Assembly: GCF_013364275.1 (NCBI RefSeq)
Contig: NZ_CP054932.1
Location: 3,100,001-3,164,000 of the forward strand
Length of the DNA: 64,000 bases
Source: Actinomadura sp. NAK00032
GTDB taxonomy: Bacteria > Actinomycetota > Actinomycetes > Streptosporangiales > Streptosporangiaceae
Reading direction: 5' to 3'
The notes under the pieces were generated by a model. It worked only from the letters and a program-made list of their open reading frames with translations. It did not search any database and was not told the DNA's origin. Below, piece by piece: positions 18,262 through 27,194 of the stretch (position 1 is its first letter; each line of letters starts with the position of its first letter). Both the position numbers and the translations under genes were made by a program.

Positions 18262-19503
18262 ATGCTGGACGACCTGGCGGGCAAGCGCACCGGAGAGCGC
18301 ATCCGCGTCCTCCGCGAACGCAAGGGCCTGACCCGCCCGACCCTCGCCGGCCTCGTCGGGAAATCCGCGTCCTGGCTCAAGGGCATCGAGACGGGCCGGC
18401 GGCTCCCACCCCGGCTGCCCACCCTCGTCAAGCTCGCCGAGGCGCTCGGCACGGGCGACGTTGCCCTGCTCGCCGGCACCGACATGGACCTCGGCGACGC
18501 GGCGTCCATCCCGCTCGCGTCGTTCTCTCGTATCCCGCTCGCGGCGATACCCCCAATCCGGGAGGCCGTCCGCGACCCCCTGCTCACCGTCCCCCAGACC
18601 CGCGTCGACGTGCCCACGCTGGCGGCGCGCGTTTCTCAAGCCTGGCGCCTGTGGCACGGCTCGCCCACGCACCGGACCGATGTGGGGCGCGTCCTACCGG
18701 CCCTCGTCCGTGACGCGCGAGCCGCCGCCCGGACGGCCGAAGGCGGCGACCGCCGGGCGGCCAACGCCGTCCTGGCCGACGTTTACGCGCTCGTCCAGCA
18801 CGAACTCGTCTGGGCGGCCGAGCCCGAACTGATCTGGGTGGTAGCCGATCGCGGCGTGGCCGCCGCCCACACCGCGGACCGGCCGGTCGCACTGGCCGGA
18901 GCCGCCTGGACGCTGGCGATCGTCCAACGCTCGACGGGCGACGTGGAGGGTGCCCTGAGCCTCGTCAACGAAGCGGCCGCCCTCCTCAGGCCCCACCTTG
19001 AGGAGGGCCCAGTGGAGCTTCAGGCGATGTACGGGGCGCTTCTCCTGCACGCGGCCACGTCCAGCGCCCGCGACGGCCGCGAAGGCGACGCCCTCCGCCA
19101 CCTGGACGAAGCGCACGCGACGGCGGAGCGGCTCCCACCCGGCTACCACCACCCGTGGACGCAGTTCGGTACATCGAACGTGGCCGTCCACGCCGTGTCC
19201 GTCCGCGCCGACCTGTCGAAGTCGGCGGCCGCCCGCGACCACGCACGGCAGATCGACCCCGACACCATCCCGAGCCGCGAGCGCCGCGCGCGCCTCATGG
19301 TGGAGACGGCCCGCACCTACCACCGCCAGCGCGACTACTCGGCCGCCCTCGACTGGCTCGAACGCGCCTACCCCGTCTGCAACGACTCGGTGCACTACTC
19401 GCCCCAGGCCCGCCAGATGGCCGCCGACGCCGTCGACCACGGCGGCCCGATGACCGACCGCCGCGCCCGCACGTTCGCCCACCTCCTCGGCCTCCCGGTG
19501 TAA
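18262..19503 (+). CDS. XRE-family helix-turn-helix regulator with TPR-like C-terminal domain
   Basis: A 413-residue protein. Residues 10-70 form a Cro/C1-type helix-turn-helix (GERIRVLRERKGLTRPTLAG, then SWLKGIETGRRLPP). The remaining 340 residues are alpha-helical, with TPR-like pairs such as the segment ending ALDWLERAYPVCNDS. This architecture is very common in actinomycetes, where the TPR part may sense peptides or partner proteins. It is divergent from the SNF2 pair across 105 bases and may control it. A TAGCCT -10-like element and a GAGAGGAA ribosome site precede the ATG. Confidence 0.88.
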   Translation: MLDDLAGKRTGERIRVLRERKGLTRPTLAGLVGKSASWLKGIETGRRLPPRLPTLVKLAEALGTGDVALLAGTDMDLGDAASIPLASFSRIPLAAIPPIREAVRDPLLTVPQTRVDVPTLAARVSQAWRLWHGSPTHRTDVGRVLPALVRDARAAARTAEGGDRRAANAVLADVYALVQHELVWAAEPELIWVVADRGVAAAHTADRPVALAGAAWTLAIVQRSTGDVEGALSLVNEAAALLRPHLEEGPVELQAMYGALLLHAATSSARDGREGDALRHLDEAHATAERLPPGYHHPWTQFGTSNVAVHAVSVRADLSKSAAARDHARQIDPDTIPSRERRARLMVETARTYHRQRDYSAALDWLERAYPVCNDSVHYSPQARQMAADAVDHGGPMTDRRARTFAHLLGLPV

Positions 19504-19511
19504 GAGCACCG

Positions 19512-19533
19512 CGCGCCCCGCCGAAGGGGCGCG
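19512..19533 (+). terminator. hairpin after the XRE gene
   Basis: Arms CGCGCCCC (19512-19519) and GGGGCGCG (19526-19533) pair perfectly around a 6-base loop, 8 bases after the XRE stop codon. No T tract follows. Confidence 0.5.
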
Positions 19534-19633
19534 GACCGCATCCCTCCACCAGCGGGCGCACACCGTACCTCCCGCAGCGCGCCGCACGCCGCATGCTCTC
19601 CGTGACACAGCGGCCACACTCAGGGAGGGCAAG

Positions 19634-19897
19634 TTGCGCACGCCGAAAACCGAGCCGCTCAGGCTCTACGCGTGGGACGTGTGGGGCGGGGACGCGGGGC
19701 GGGCCGGGGTGACCGACGACCGCAATGCGGCGATACGGCACGTCCACGAGGGGCTGCGCGACCTGGAGAGCCGCGCCGGAAGGGTGCGGCACGTCGTCCT
19801 CGCCCCCGACGGCACCACGGCCTACATCGACCTCCGCACGGTCGGCGAAGCCCGGCGCGACGAGGCCACCGGCAGCATCATCTGGCGCGCCGAGTGA
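19634..19897 (+). CDS. small conserved-type protein of unknown function
   Basis: An 87-residue acidic/basic soluble protein starting at a TTG with a good ribosome site (CAGGGAGGGCAAG). I do not recognise the family. The sequence contains a plausible beta-alpha-beta pattern with VRHVVLAPDGTTAYIDL. It follows the XRE/TPR regulator by 130 bases on the same strand and overlaps the next small frame by four bases (GTGA). Small partner genes after XRE/TPR regulators are common in actinomycetes, but no function can be assigned. Confidence 0.6.
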   Translation: MRTPKTEPLRLYAWDVWGGDAGRAGVTDDRNAAIRHVHEGLRDLESRAGRVRHVVLAPDGTTAYIDLRTVGEARRDEATGSIIWRAE

Positions 19898-20046
19898 CCC
19901 CCACCGAGCACCTCGACCGCCTCGGCGAGACCCTCAGAAGTGCGGGCTGGAACACGGTACGGCGCTACGGGGATTCGCCGCGATATGGCCGCGGCCTGGA
20001 GGGCGCGGGGCGTCCTCCAGGCCGCGTGCAGCGCCGGTCGGCCTAG
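19894..20046 (+). CDS. 50-residue protein, probably truncated, ending in the glnA terminator
   Basis: A GTG in a GTGA overlap with the preceding gene opens a 50-codon frame. Its first 30 residues ([19 protein letters not shown] onward) resemble the start of longer small proteins found after XRE regulators in actinomycetes. The last 20 residues are encoded by the terminator hairpin of the convergent glnA and look unrelated, and the stop overlaps the glnA stop by four bases. It may be a remnant cut short by rearrangement next to glnA, or simply not expressed. Confidence 0.4.
   Translation: MTPTEHLDRLGETLRSAGWNTVRRYGDSPRYGRGLEGAGRPPGRVQRRSA
19990..20026 (-). terminator. terminator hairpin downstream of glnA
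   Basis: A perfect 13-base inverted repeat, CGCGGCCTGGAGG / CCTCCAGGCCGCG, extendable by three further pairs around a 5-base loop. It lies 17 bases past the glnA stop on the minus strand. Without a T tract it is an actinomycete-style terminator. Confidence 0.65.
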
Positions 20047-21467
20047 ATGTCGTAGTAGAGCTCGAACTCGTGGGGGTGGGGGCGGAGGCGGATGGGGTCG
20101 ATCTCGAACTCGTTCTTCATCGTGATCCAGGTCTCGATGAGGTCCGGGGTGAACACGCCGCCTTCCAGGAGGTAGTCGTGGTCGTCGGCCAGGGCCGCGA
20201 GGACCTCGGGGAGGGAGCCGGGGACCTGCGGGATCGCGCGGGCCTCCTCGGGCGGGAGCTCGTAGAGGTCCTTGTCGACCGGCTCCGCCGGCTCGATCTT
20301 GTTGCGGATGCCGTCCAGGCCCGCCATGAGCATGGCGGAGAAGGCCAGGTACGGATTGCACGACGGGTCCGGGACGCGGAACTCGACCCGCTTGGCCTTC
20401 GGGTTCGAGCCGGTGATCGGGATGCGGATGCAGGCCGAGCGGTTGCGCTGGGAGTAGACCAGGTTGACCGGGGCCTCGTAGCCGGGGACGAGGCGGTGGT
20501 AGCTGTTCACCGTCGGGTTCGTGAACGCCAGCAGGGACGGGGCGTGCTTCAGCAGGCCGCCGATGTAGTAGCGGGCGTTGTCGGACAGGCCCGCGTAGCC
20601 GACCTCGTCGTAGAAGAGCGGCGCGCCGTCCTTCCAGAGGGACTGGTGGCAGTGCATGCCGGAGCCGTTGTCGCCGAAGATCGGCTTCGGCATGAACGTG
20701 ACGGTCTTGCCGGCGGCGCGCGCGACGTTCTTGACGATGTACTTGTAGAGCTGGAGCTGGTCGGCGGTCTTCAGCAGCGTGTCGAAGCGGAAGTCGATCT
20801 CGGCCTGGCCGGCGGTGCCGACCTCGTGGTGCTGCATCTCGACGTGGATGCCGACGTCCAGGAGCTGCGCCACCATCTCCGAGCGCAGGTCGGTGTAGTG
20901 GTCCATCGGCGGGACGGGGAAGTAGCCGCCCTTGTAGGGGGGCTTGGCGCCGAGGTTGCCGCCGGGCTCCTCGCGGCCGGTGTTCCAGGCGCCCTCGACC
21001 GAGTCGAGGTAGTAGTAGCCGGCGTTCTGCTTGGTCTCGAAGCGGACGTCGTCGAAGATGTAGAACTCGGCCTCGGGGCCGAAGTAGCAGGTGTCGGCGA
21101 TGCCGGTGCCGCGCAGGTAGTCCTGCGCCTTCTTCGCCACGTTGCGCGGGTCGCGGCTGTAGGGCTCGCCGGTGAGCGGGTCGTGCACGAAGAAGTTCAG
21201 GTTCAGGGTCTTGTGCTGGCGGAACGGGTCGACGACGGCGGTCGTCGGGTCCGGGAGCAGCAGCATGTCCGACTCGTGGATCTCCTGGAAGCCGCGGACG
21301 GACGAGCCGTCGAACATCAGCCCCTCGGTGAAGACGCTCTCGCCGAAGCTCTCCACCGGGAACGTGAAGTGCTGCATCTTGCCGGGCAGGTCCACGAACC
21401 GGCAGTCGACGAATCGCACACCTTCGTTCCTGATATAGCTCAGGACCTCTTCGGCGCTGGTGAACAT
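20043..21467 (-). CDS. glnA: glutamine synthetase type I
   Basis: A 474-residue housekeeping glutamine synthetase, condensing glutamate and ammonia with ATP in a cytosolic dodecamer. It has [11 protein letters not shown], the metal ligands in GPEAEFYIF, the [10 protein letters not shown] loop and NRSACIRIP. The adenylylation site is the tyrosine near residue 402 in [10 protein letters not shown], the target of GlnE encoded at 4987-8076. The ATG follows GAGGAGGCCGG. A four-part GlnR box lies 51-88 bases upstream, so transcription should respond to nitrogen limitation as in Streptomyces. Confidence 0.98.
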   Translation of the reverse strand: MFTSAEEVLSYIRNEGVRFVDCRFVDLPGKMQHFTFPVESFGESVFTEGLMFDGSSVRGFQEIHESDMLLLPDPTTAVVDPFRQHKTLNLNFFVHDPLTGEPYSRDPRNVAKKAQDYLRGTGIADTCYFGPEAEFYIFDDVRFETKQNAGYYYLDSVEGAWNTGREEPGGNLGAKPPYKGGYFPVPPMDHYTDLRSEMVAQLLDVGIHVEMQHHEVGTAGQAEIDFRFDTLLKTADQLQLYKYIVKNVARAAGKTVTFMPKPIFGDNGSGMHCHQSLWKDGAPLFYDEVGYAGLSDNARYYIGGLLKHAPSLLAFTNPTVNSYHRLVPGYEAPVNLVYSQRNRSACIRIPITGSNPKAKRVEFRVPDPSCNPYLAFSAMLMAGLDGIRNKIEPAEPVDKDLYELPPEEARAIPQVPGSLPEVLAALADDHDYLLEGGVFTPDLIETWITMKNEFEIDPIRLRPHPHEFELYYDI

Positions 21468-21517
21468 CCGGCCTCCTCAGGGCGCGTCTCGGCTCCTTGA
21501 AAAGCTAGGGCGGCGCC

Positions 21518-21555
21518 GTTTCCCGGCCGTGTCTCGTATGTTTCCGCTGTGTTAC
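21518..21555 (-). promoter_or_regulatory. GlnR box upstream of glnA
   Basis: On the minus strand the sequence reads GTAAC-n6-GAAAC-n6-GACAC-n6-GAAAC. This fits the GlnR a-site/b-site pattern (gTnAc-n6-GaAAc, repeated) with 19 of 20 defined positions and exact 6-base spacers. The box ends 51 bases before the glnA ATG and lies 54 bases before the divergent RDD gene. GlnR activates glnA under nitrogen limitation in actinomycetes. Confidence 0.8.
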
Positions 21556-21608
21556 GCGTCACTCCGGCCCCGGCGGAACGCCTCGGCGGACGGGATAGCG
21601 TAGACGCC

Positions 21609-22091
21609 ATGAGCGGTGGTAAGGGGCGGGCGGCCGGGCCCCGGTGGACGCAGACGTGGCTGAGCGGCGCGGGCGCGGCGGGCGCCGACCTCGGCCGGCC
21701 CGGCGAGCGGCTCGGGCTGCCGGAGCAGGGCAGCGGCGCCGTCGCGTCCTACGGGCGGCGGCTCCTCGCGCTGTTCCTCGACTGGGGCCTGTCGATGCTG
21801 GTCGCGAGCCTGCTGGCGCGCGGGTTCGGCTGGGAGCCGGCCGAGCGCAGCCTGTGGACGCTGGCGATCTTCGGGCTGCAGGCGTGGGTGCTCACCGCGT
21901 TCCTCGGCATCACGATCGGCAAGCGGATCGCGGGCATCCGCGTCGTGCGGCTGGACGGGCGGCCCGTCGGGTTCGGCTTCGGCCTGGCCCGGGCGGCGCT
22001 GCTCCTGCTGGTGCTGCCCGCGCTGTTCTGGGACCGCGACTACCGGGGCCTGCACGACCGCGCGAGCAACACGGTCGTCGTGAACCTCTAG
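21609..22091 (+). CDS. RDD-family membrane protein
   Basis: A 160-residue protein with the RDD domain. The first conserved arginine lies in YGRRLLALFLDW near residue 50, and the aspartates come in the later DRDYRGLHDRASNT. Three hydrophobic segments follow a 45-residue soluble N-terminus. RDD proteins are membrane proteins whose roles are mostly unknown, with some acting in ion antiport. The ATG at 21609 is chosen because the family similarity begins just after it; a longer frame from 21549 would run into the glnA regulatory region. This gene sits beside glnA in many actinomycetes. Confidence 0.82.
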   Translation: MSGGKGRAAGPRWTQTWLSGAGAAGADLGRPGERLGLPEQGSGAVASYGRRLLALFLDWGLSMLVASLLARGFGWEPAERSLWTLAIFGLQAWVLTAFLGITIGKRIAGIRVVRLDGRPVGFGFGLARAALLLLVLPALFWDRDYRGLHDRASNTVVVNL

Positions 22092-22100
22092 CCGCAGACG

Positions 22101-22130
22101 CGAAGAGCGCCCCCGCGGGGACGCTCTTCG
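22101..22130. terminator. bidirectional terminator between RDD and DUF4191 genes
   Basis: Arms CGAAGAGCG (22101-22109) and CGCTCTTCG (22122-22130) are perfectly complementary, with an inner CCCC/GGGG pairing. The hairpin sits between two convergent stop codons. Confidence 0.65.
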
Positions 22131-22140
22131 AGACTGCGGT

Positions 22141-22836
22141 TCAGCGCGTCTTGGGCTTCGGGCCCTTGGGCATCTTCACGCCCTTCGGGATCGGGCCCTT
22201 CGGCATCTGCATCGACCGGGGGAGCGCCTGGAGCCGGTCGTTCAGCTCCGCGACCTGCCCCTTGGTGAGGTTGCGGGGCAGCTTCATCAGGTGGCGCTGC
22301 AGCTTGTCGACCGGGATCTGGCCCTCGTCGTCCCCGACCTGCACGTCGTAGATCGGCACCTGCTGGGCGGCGCGGGAGATGCGCTTCTTCTCGGCGCCGA
22401 GCAGCGGGCCGACGCGGTTGCGCGGGCCCTCCGACACGAGGATCACGCCCGGACGGCCGACCGCGCGGTGCACCATGTCGAGGTTGCGGTTGCCGCTCAC
22501 CGCCTCGGTGACCGACCAGTTGCCGCGCATGTTCTTCAGGATCGCGGCCGCCGCGCCCGGCTGCCCCGCGATCACCTTGTACTGGGCGCGCTGCGCCAGC
22601 TGGCCGAAGACGATCATGCCGACGGCGAGCGCCGCCAGCACGGCCAGCGGGATGAAGAACCACAGTTGGCCGACGAGCAGCCCGACGACGATGACGACGA
22701 CCAGGGTCCCGATCGCCGAGGCGAACACGATCGGCAGCGCCTTCGGGTCGGCCTGGCGGAGCACCTGGGCGACCATGCGGATCTGCTTGAGGCGGCCCGG
22801 ACGCTCCTGGGCCCCGTCCGTGGGCTTTTTCGACAT
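22141..22836 (-). CDS. DUF4191 family membrane protein
   Basis: A 231-residue protein. A charged N-terminus is followed by two adjacent membrane helices (about residues 37-59 and 62-80) and then a cytosolic domain ending in a Lys/Pro-rich tail with MPKGP repeats. The family is actinobacterial and characteristically lies next to lipA, as here. No biochemical function is established. The ATG at 22836 is preceded by GGATAG-type spacing only, but the start matches the usual MSKK opening of the family. Confidence 0.85.
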   Translation of the reverse strand: MSKKPTDGAQERPGRLKQIRMVAQVLRQADPKALPIVFASAIGTLVVVIVVGLLVGQLWFFIPLAVLAALAVGMIVFGQLAQRAQYKVIAGQPGAAAAILKNMRGNWSVTEAVSGNRNLDMVHRAVGRPGVILVSEGPRNRVGPLLGAEKKRISRAAQQVPIYDVQVGDDEGQIPVDKLQRHLMKLPRNLTKGQVAELNDRLQALPRSMQMPKGPIPKGVKMPKGPKPKTR

Positions 22837-22881
22837 GAATACAAGGATAGTCGGGTCAGTCGGCTGACCCGACAACCCCCG

Positions 22882-23808
22882 CTAGGCGCGCGCCTCGACC
22901 GCCTGCCGGTACAGGCGCCCGGCGCGGTAGCTGGACCGGACGAGCGGCCCGGACATGACGCCCGCGTACCCGATCTCCTCGGCCTCCGCCGACAGCTCCA
23001 CGAACTCCTCCGGCTTCACCCACCGCTCCACCGGGTGGTGGCGGGGGCTCGGCCGCAGGTACTGGGTGATCGTGATGAGCTCGCAGCCCGCCTCGTGCAG
23101 GTCGCGCAGCGCCTGCGAGACCTCCTCGCGGGTCTCGCCCATGCCGAGGATCAGGTTCGACTTGGTGACGAGGCCGTCCTCGCGGGCCCTGGTGATGACC
23201 TCCAGGGACCGCTCGTACCGGAACCCGGGCCGGATCCGCTTGAAGATCCGCGGGACGGTCTCCACGTTGTGCGCCAGCACCTCGGGCCGGGTCGAGAACA
23301 CCTCGGCGAGCTGCTCGGGCACGGCGTTGAAGTCGGGGATGAGCAGCTCCACACCGCAGCCGGGGACCGCCGCGTGGATCTGCCGGACGGTCTCGGCGTA
23401 CAGCCAGGCGCCGCCGTCCTCGAGGTCGTCGCGGGCGACGCCGGTGACGGTCGCGTACTTCAGCCCCATCGTCGCGACGGACTCGGCGACGCGGCGCGGC
23501 TCGTCGCGGTCGAGGGCCTTCGGCTTGCCGGTGTCGATCTGGCAGAAGTCGCAGCGCCGGGTGCACTGGTCGCCGCCGATGAGGAAGGTGGCCTCGCGGT
23601 CCTCCCAGCATTCGAAGATGTTGGGACAGCCAGCCTCCTGGCACACCGTGTGCAGGCCCTCGGACTTCACCAGGCCGATCAGCTCGCGGTACTGCGGGCC
23701 CATCTTCAGCCGGGTCTTGATCCACTCTGGCTTGCGCTCGATCGGGGTCTGGCTGTTGCGCGCCTCGACGCGCAGGAGCTTGCGTCCCTCGGGTGTCACC
23801 GTCGTCAC
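22882..23808 (-). CDS. lipA: lipoyl synthase
   Basis: A 308-residue radical SAM enzyme that inserts two sulphur atoms into protein-bound octanoyl groups to form lipoyl cofactors. Both iron-sulphur clusters are accounted for: the auxiliary cluster ligands C56, C61 and C67 and the radical SAM motif C82-x3-C86-x2-C89 (CTRRCDFC). Near the C-terminus the protein has the conserved serine ([11 protein letters not shown]) that ligates the auxiliary cluster. It works after LipB (24486-25202), and its main client here is the E2 subunit SucB. The DUF1877 gene on the opposite strand separates it from lipB. Confidence 0.98.
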   Translation of the reverse strand: MTTVTPEGRKLLRVEARNSQTPIERKPEWIKTRLKMGPQYRELIGLVKSEGLHTVCQEAGCPNIFECWEDREATFLIGGDQCTRRCDFCQIDTGKPKALDRDEPRRVAESVATMGLKYATVTGVARDDLEDGGAWLYAETVRQIHAAVPGCGVELLIPDFNAVPEQLAEVFSTRPEVLAHNVETVPRIFKRIRPGFRYERSLEVITRAREDGLVTKSNLILGMGETREEVSQALRDLHEAGCELITITQYLRPSPRHHPVERWVKPEEFVELSAEAEEIGYAGVMSGPLVRSSYRAGRLYRQAVEARA

Positions 23809-24003
23809 GCGTCCCAGCCTACGTCCCGATCTCCGGTGGCGGCACCTCGGCCGATGCGGCCTCGATGGCGTATCGGAGCGATCTCGAACGCATGACAGTA
23901 CCCCGGTCGGCTAGCCGATTCGCGTGTTTCGGCCATGGTCGACAGCGGTTCTCTCTAGGGTGACTCCCTGTCGTCACGCAACAGCGTTAGCAGGAGGACC
24001 GCA

Positions 24004-24504
24004 GTGGGTCTGGCAATGTCGTACCTCAGGGTGCCGCCGGTGCTGGAGGGGGAGCCGGATCCCGGCCGCGTCGCCCGCCACATCTTCGGTGCCCCCGACT
24101 GGCGCCGCCGCGGCGCGCCGGGACTGTTCGAGCTGGGCTGGGCGTGGCAGGCGGTGCACTACCTCGTCACCGGCGACCCGTGGGACGGGCGGCAGCCCGA
24201 GGCGGACGTCGTGTGCGGCGGCCGGCTGCTCACCGAGGACGGCGCCGACGAACTCGGCATGGACGTGATCTTCCTCGCGCCGGACCGGGTCAAGCCCACC
24301 GCCGACCACCTCGCCGCGACGCCGTTCGCGAAGGTCGCCGGACGGTTCGACCCCGCGGCGATGGCGAAGGCCGGGGTGCAGGACGCGGGCAGGCTCGACG
24401 GCGCCGCCCGCGACAAGATGCTGAAGCCCGCCTACGAGGGCCTGACGCGGTTCTTCGCGGCGGCGGCCGCCGAGGGCCAGGCCGTCTACAAGGTCATGGC
24501 CTGA
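24004..24504 (+). CDS. DUF1877 family protein
   Basis: A 166-residue cytosolic protein of the DUF1877 (YfbM-like) family. The GTG at 24004 has a strong ribosome site (CAGGAGGACC), and a TAGGGT -10-like element lies near 23956. The function of the family is unknown. It is transcribed opposite to lipA and lipB, and its last 19 bases overlap the end of lipB, so the two messages are antisense at their 3' ends. Confidence 0.8.
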   Translation: MGLAMSYLRVPPVLEGEPDPGRVARHIFGAPDWRRRGAPGLFELGWAWQAVHYLVTGDPWDGRQPEADVVCGGRLLTEDGADELGMDVIFLAPDRVKPTADHLAATPFAKVAGRFDPAAMAKAGVQDAGRLDGAARDKMLKPAYEGLTRFFAAAAAEGQAVYKVMA

Positions 24505-25202
24505 TCCGCTGACACGCCCAGCTGCGCCGTGGTGCGGTGGAACGTCTCCGCCGCGCCGAGCGCCGCTGCGAGGTGCCGCTCGACCAGCGGCACGACCTCC
24601 GCGACCGTGACCTCCCGATCGAGCTCCCGGCTGAGGTTGGTCGACCCGACGTCCCGGATCCCGCAGGGGACGATCTTGTCGAACCAGCCCATGTCGTTGT
24701 CGCAGTTCAGCATGAAGCCGTGCATCGCCACGCCGCGCGCCACCCGGATCCCGATGGAGCCGATCTTGCGGTCGGGCGCGCCCGGCACCCACAGCCCGCT
24801 GCGCCCCTCCACGGTCGTCGTCGCCAGCCCGAGCTCGGCGCAGACGTCCATCATCATGCGCTCCAGCAGCCGCACGTAGCCGACGACGTCGACGGGGTCG
24901 GGCAGCCGGACGATCGGGTAGCCGGTGAGCTGCCCCGGCCCGTGCCAGGTGATCTTGCCGCCGCGGTCGACGTCGACCACCGGGGCGCCGGGGTCGCCGA
25001 ACGGCCGGTCGAGCGCCTCGGTGCGCTTGCCCGCCGTGTAGACCGCCCGGTGCTCCAGCAGCAGGACGGTGTCGGGGATCGCGTCGTCCACCCGCAGCGC
25101 GTGGGTGCGTTTCTGCAGCTCCCAGCCCGCCTCGTAGGGGACGGCCGCCTCGCCGAACCCCGCGTGCACCACCACCAGCTCGCCTGCGTCCACATCGCTC
25201 AC
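24486..25202 (-). CDS. lipB: octanoyltransferase
   Basis: A 238-residue LipB that moves octanoate from acyl carrier protein to lipoyl domains, the first step of lipoate synthesis. It has [18 protein letters not shown], the catalytic lysine K146 in RKIGSIG and the acyl-binding cysteine C180 in IVPCGIRD. The start is the GTG at 25202. The 3' end overlaps the convergent DUF1877 gene by 19 bases. Confidence 0.97.
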   Translation of the reverse strand: MSDVDAGELVVVHAGFGEAAVPYEAGWELQKRTHALRVDDAIPDTVLLLEHRAVYTAGKRTEALDRPFGDPGAPVVDVDRGGKITWHGPGQLTGYPIVRLPDPVDVVGYVRLLERMMMDVCAELGLATTTVEGRSGLWVPGAPDRKIGSIGIRVARGVAMHGFMLNCDNDMGWFDKIVPCGIRDVGSTNLSRELDREVTVAEVVPLVERHLAAALGAAETFHRTTAQLGVSADQAMTL

Positions 25203-25239
25203 CCGGCCAGCTTATGCCGCGGGCGGACGCGATCGCTCC

Positions 25240-25977
25240 TCAGAGGGCGGCGAGCAGCCGCGGCTCCAGCCGCGTCTCCTTCGCCTTGCCGGGCCCGTCC
25301 GGTTCGACGCGGTAGGCGCCCGCGTCCTGCCGGTAGGAGACGGCCTGGACGAACTCGGTGCCGACGTAGTGCAGGGCCACCGACTCGTCGGCCGCGTACC
25401 CGCCCGGCAGCGTCCCCTCGCCGACGAGCTGCTGCAGCAGGGGCCGGCGCTGCGGCTCGCTGTCGTAGTGCACCCCGCACGAGAACGGCAGCAGGCCGAG
25501 GCCGTCGGTCATCGGCGCGAGCTGCGGCCCGAACGAGTCGGTGTTGCCGCCGACGTGCCAGCACAGCGCGCCCGCGCTCTGCCCGGACAGCACGACGCCC
25601 TCCTGCCACGCCTCCCGCATGATCTCGTCGAGCCCGTGCAGCCGCCACAGCGCCAGCAGGTTCGCGACGCTGCCGCCGCCCACGTAGACGAGGTCCTGGG
25701 TGAGCAGGTGCGCCCGCATGTCGGCGACGTTGGGCATCGGGAACAGCGCCAGGTGGCTGACCTCGGCGTCCAGGGCGGAGAACGCGGCGTAGGAGCGCGC
25801 GACGTACTGCGGCGCGTCCCCCATCGCGGTCGTGACGACGCAGACGCGGGGCCGGTCCTGCCCGGTCAGGTCGAACGCGTAGCGCAGCAGCGGGCTGGGC
25901 GCGAGCCCGTCCCGGCCGTCCGGCACGAAGGTGCCCCCGCCGATCGCGAGGATGTGCGGCTGTCCGTCAGTGCTCAT
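25240..25977 (-). CDS. peptidase E-like protein (family S51)
   Basis: A 245-residue protein of the PepE/cyanophycinase family in the class I glutamine amidotransferase-like superfamily. The nucleophile serine S134 sits in SGQSAGALCW, with GGGSVANLL forming the oxyanion part. PepE enzymes cleave after N-terminal aspartate. The gene lies upstream of lipB on the same strand with a 37-base gap, so co-transcription is plausible. The exact substrate is not evident. Confidence 0.88.
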   Translation of the reverse strand: MSTDGQPHILAIGGGTFVPDGRDGLAPSPLLRYAFDLTGQDRPRVCVVTTAMGDAPQYVARSYAAFSALDAEVSHLALFPMPNVADMRAHLLTQDLVYVGGGSVANLLALWRLHGLDEIMREAWQEGVVLSGQSAGALCWHVGGNTDSFGPQLAPMTDGLGLLPFSCGVHYDSEPQRRPLLQQLVGEGTLPGGYAADESVALHYVGTEFVQAVSYRQDAGAYRVEPDGPGKAKETRLEPRLLAAL

Positions 25978-26062
25978 TCACTCTCCTCTTGAGCCGAGCT
26001 GTCCCGATGTCACCGTATGACTACCGAATGGGGTCGGCCGGGACTTTGACGAATCTTGGGAC

Positions 26063-26950
26063 TCACAGGACGGCGGCGAGGGCCTCGTCCACGTGCTCGT
26101 GCGCGAACCGGAACCCCGCCCCGGCGAGCCGCCGGGGCAGCACCCGCTGGCTGACCAGCGGCCCCTCGTCGGCGAACCCGCGCAGCGCCGCCCGCAGCGC
26201 GAACCGCGGCACCGCCAGCCGCGCCGGCCGGTGCAGGACGCTGCCGAGCGCCCGCGTGTAGGCCGCGTTCGTCACCGGGTTCGGCGCGGTCAGGTTGACC
26301 GGCCCCTCGATCTCCCGGTCGATCAGGAACCGCAGCGCCGCGACCTGGTCGGCGAGGGAGATCCAGCTCGTCCACTGCCGGCCGTCGCCGAGCGTGCCGC
26401 CGAGCCCCAGCCGGAACAGCGGCAGCGTCCGCCCGAGGATGCCGCCCTCGCGGGCCAGCACGACCCCGGTGCGCGGCAGCACGACCCGGACGCCCGCCTC
26501 CCGCGCCGGGTCGGCCGCGGCCTCCCAGTCGCGGACGAGGTCGGCGAGGAAGCCCGCCCCGGCGGGGGACTCCTCGTCCACCTCCCGGTCGCCGGTGTCG
26601 CCGTAGTAGCCGATCGCCGACCCGCACACCAGCACCCGGGGCCGCGGGTTCGCCGCCGCGATCCCCTCCGCGAGCGTCCGGGTGCCGGCCAGCCGGCTGT
26701 CCCGGATCTTGCGCTTGTACGCCTTCGTCCACGGCCGGTCGCCGACCCCGGCGCCCGCCAGGTGCACGACCGCGTCCGCGCCCTCCAGGGAGTCCTTCTC
26801 GACGCATCCGTCCGCCGGTGACCAGCGCGCCTCGTCGTCGCGCGCCGGCTCCCGCCGGACCAGCCGGACGACGTCGTGGCCGTCCTCCCGCAGTGACTGC
26901 ACCAGCGCCGAGCCGATGAGGCCCGACGAGCCCGTGACGGTGACCCTCAT
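26063..26950 (-). CDS. TIGR01777-family NAD(P)-dependent epimerase-like protein
   Basis: A 295-residue extended SDR protein. It opens with the dinucleotide-binding motif TGSSGLIGSAL and continues with VVHLAGAGV and the family-specific SAIGYYGDTGDREVDEESP. The C-terminal DUF1731 segment ending RVLPRRLAGAGFRF is present. Members include cell-division inhibitor-like SulA homologues, but the biochemical role is unproven. It lies downstream of sucB on the same strand, separated by two hairpins, so it is probably transcribed on its own. Confidence 0.88.
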   Translation of the reverse strand: MRVTVTGSSGLIGSALVQSLREDGHDVVRLVRREPARDDEARWSPADGCVEKDSLEGADAVVHLAGAGVGDRPWTKAYKRKIRDSRLAGTRTLAEGIAAANPRPRVLVCGSAIGYYGDTGDREVDEESPAGAGFLADLVRDWEAAADPAREAGVRVVLPRTGVVLAREGGILGRTLPLFRLGLGGTLGDGRQWTSWISLADQVAALRFLIDREIEGPVNLTAPNPVTNAAYTRALGSVLHRPARLAVPRFALRAALRGFADEGPLVSQRVLPRRLAGAGFRFAHEHVDEALAAVL

Positions 26951-27026
26951 GCACCCACCCTAGGCGGACGATGCCACCGATCGGTGAGATTCTCACCCCG
27001 GTCCCGCGTTTCCCCGGACACGCCGA

Positions 27027-27057
27027 AGCCCCGCCGGCCGAACGGCACAGCGGGGCT
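27027..27057 (-). terminator. second hairpin downstream of sucB
   Basis: Arms AGCCCCGC (27027-27034) and GCGGGGCT (27050-27057) pair perfectly. The hairpin lies between the sucB terminator and the start of the TIGR01777 gene at 26950. Confidence 0.5.
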
Positions 27058-27083
27058 CCAAGCACGCAGGACTTCGTCGGTTA

Positions 27084-27194
27084 TCTCTGCCCGACTCCGT
27101 CGGTCAGAGACCGAGTGCCTTGCGGGGGGCGACCCCCCGCGCCCCCCGACTCACTGCCTCGGTCTCTGCCCGACTCCGTCGGTCAGAGACCGAG
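27084..27194. repeat. pair of identical 32-base direct repeats at the end of sucB
   Basis: The same 32 bases, beginning TCTCTGCCCGACTCC and ending CAGAGACCGAG, occur at 27084-27115 and 27163-27194. The second copy includes the sucB stop codon and the terminator stem. Between the copies lies a G6/C6 hairpin (27122-27140). This looks like a duplication of the gene end around an inserted repeat. Confidence 0.85.
27122..27140. repeat. G6/C6 hairpin repeat between the direct repeats
   Basis: GCGGGGGG and CCCCCCGC form a perfect 8-base stem with a CGA loop, followed by a further GCCCCCCG. It is the same family as the elements at 51424-51443 and 60387-60405. Confidence 0.65.
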
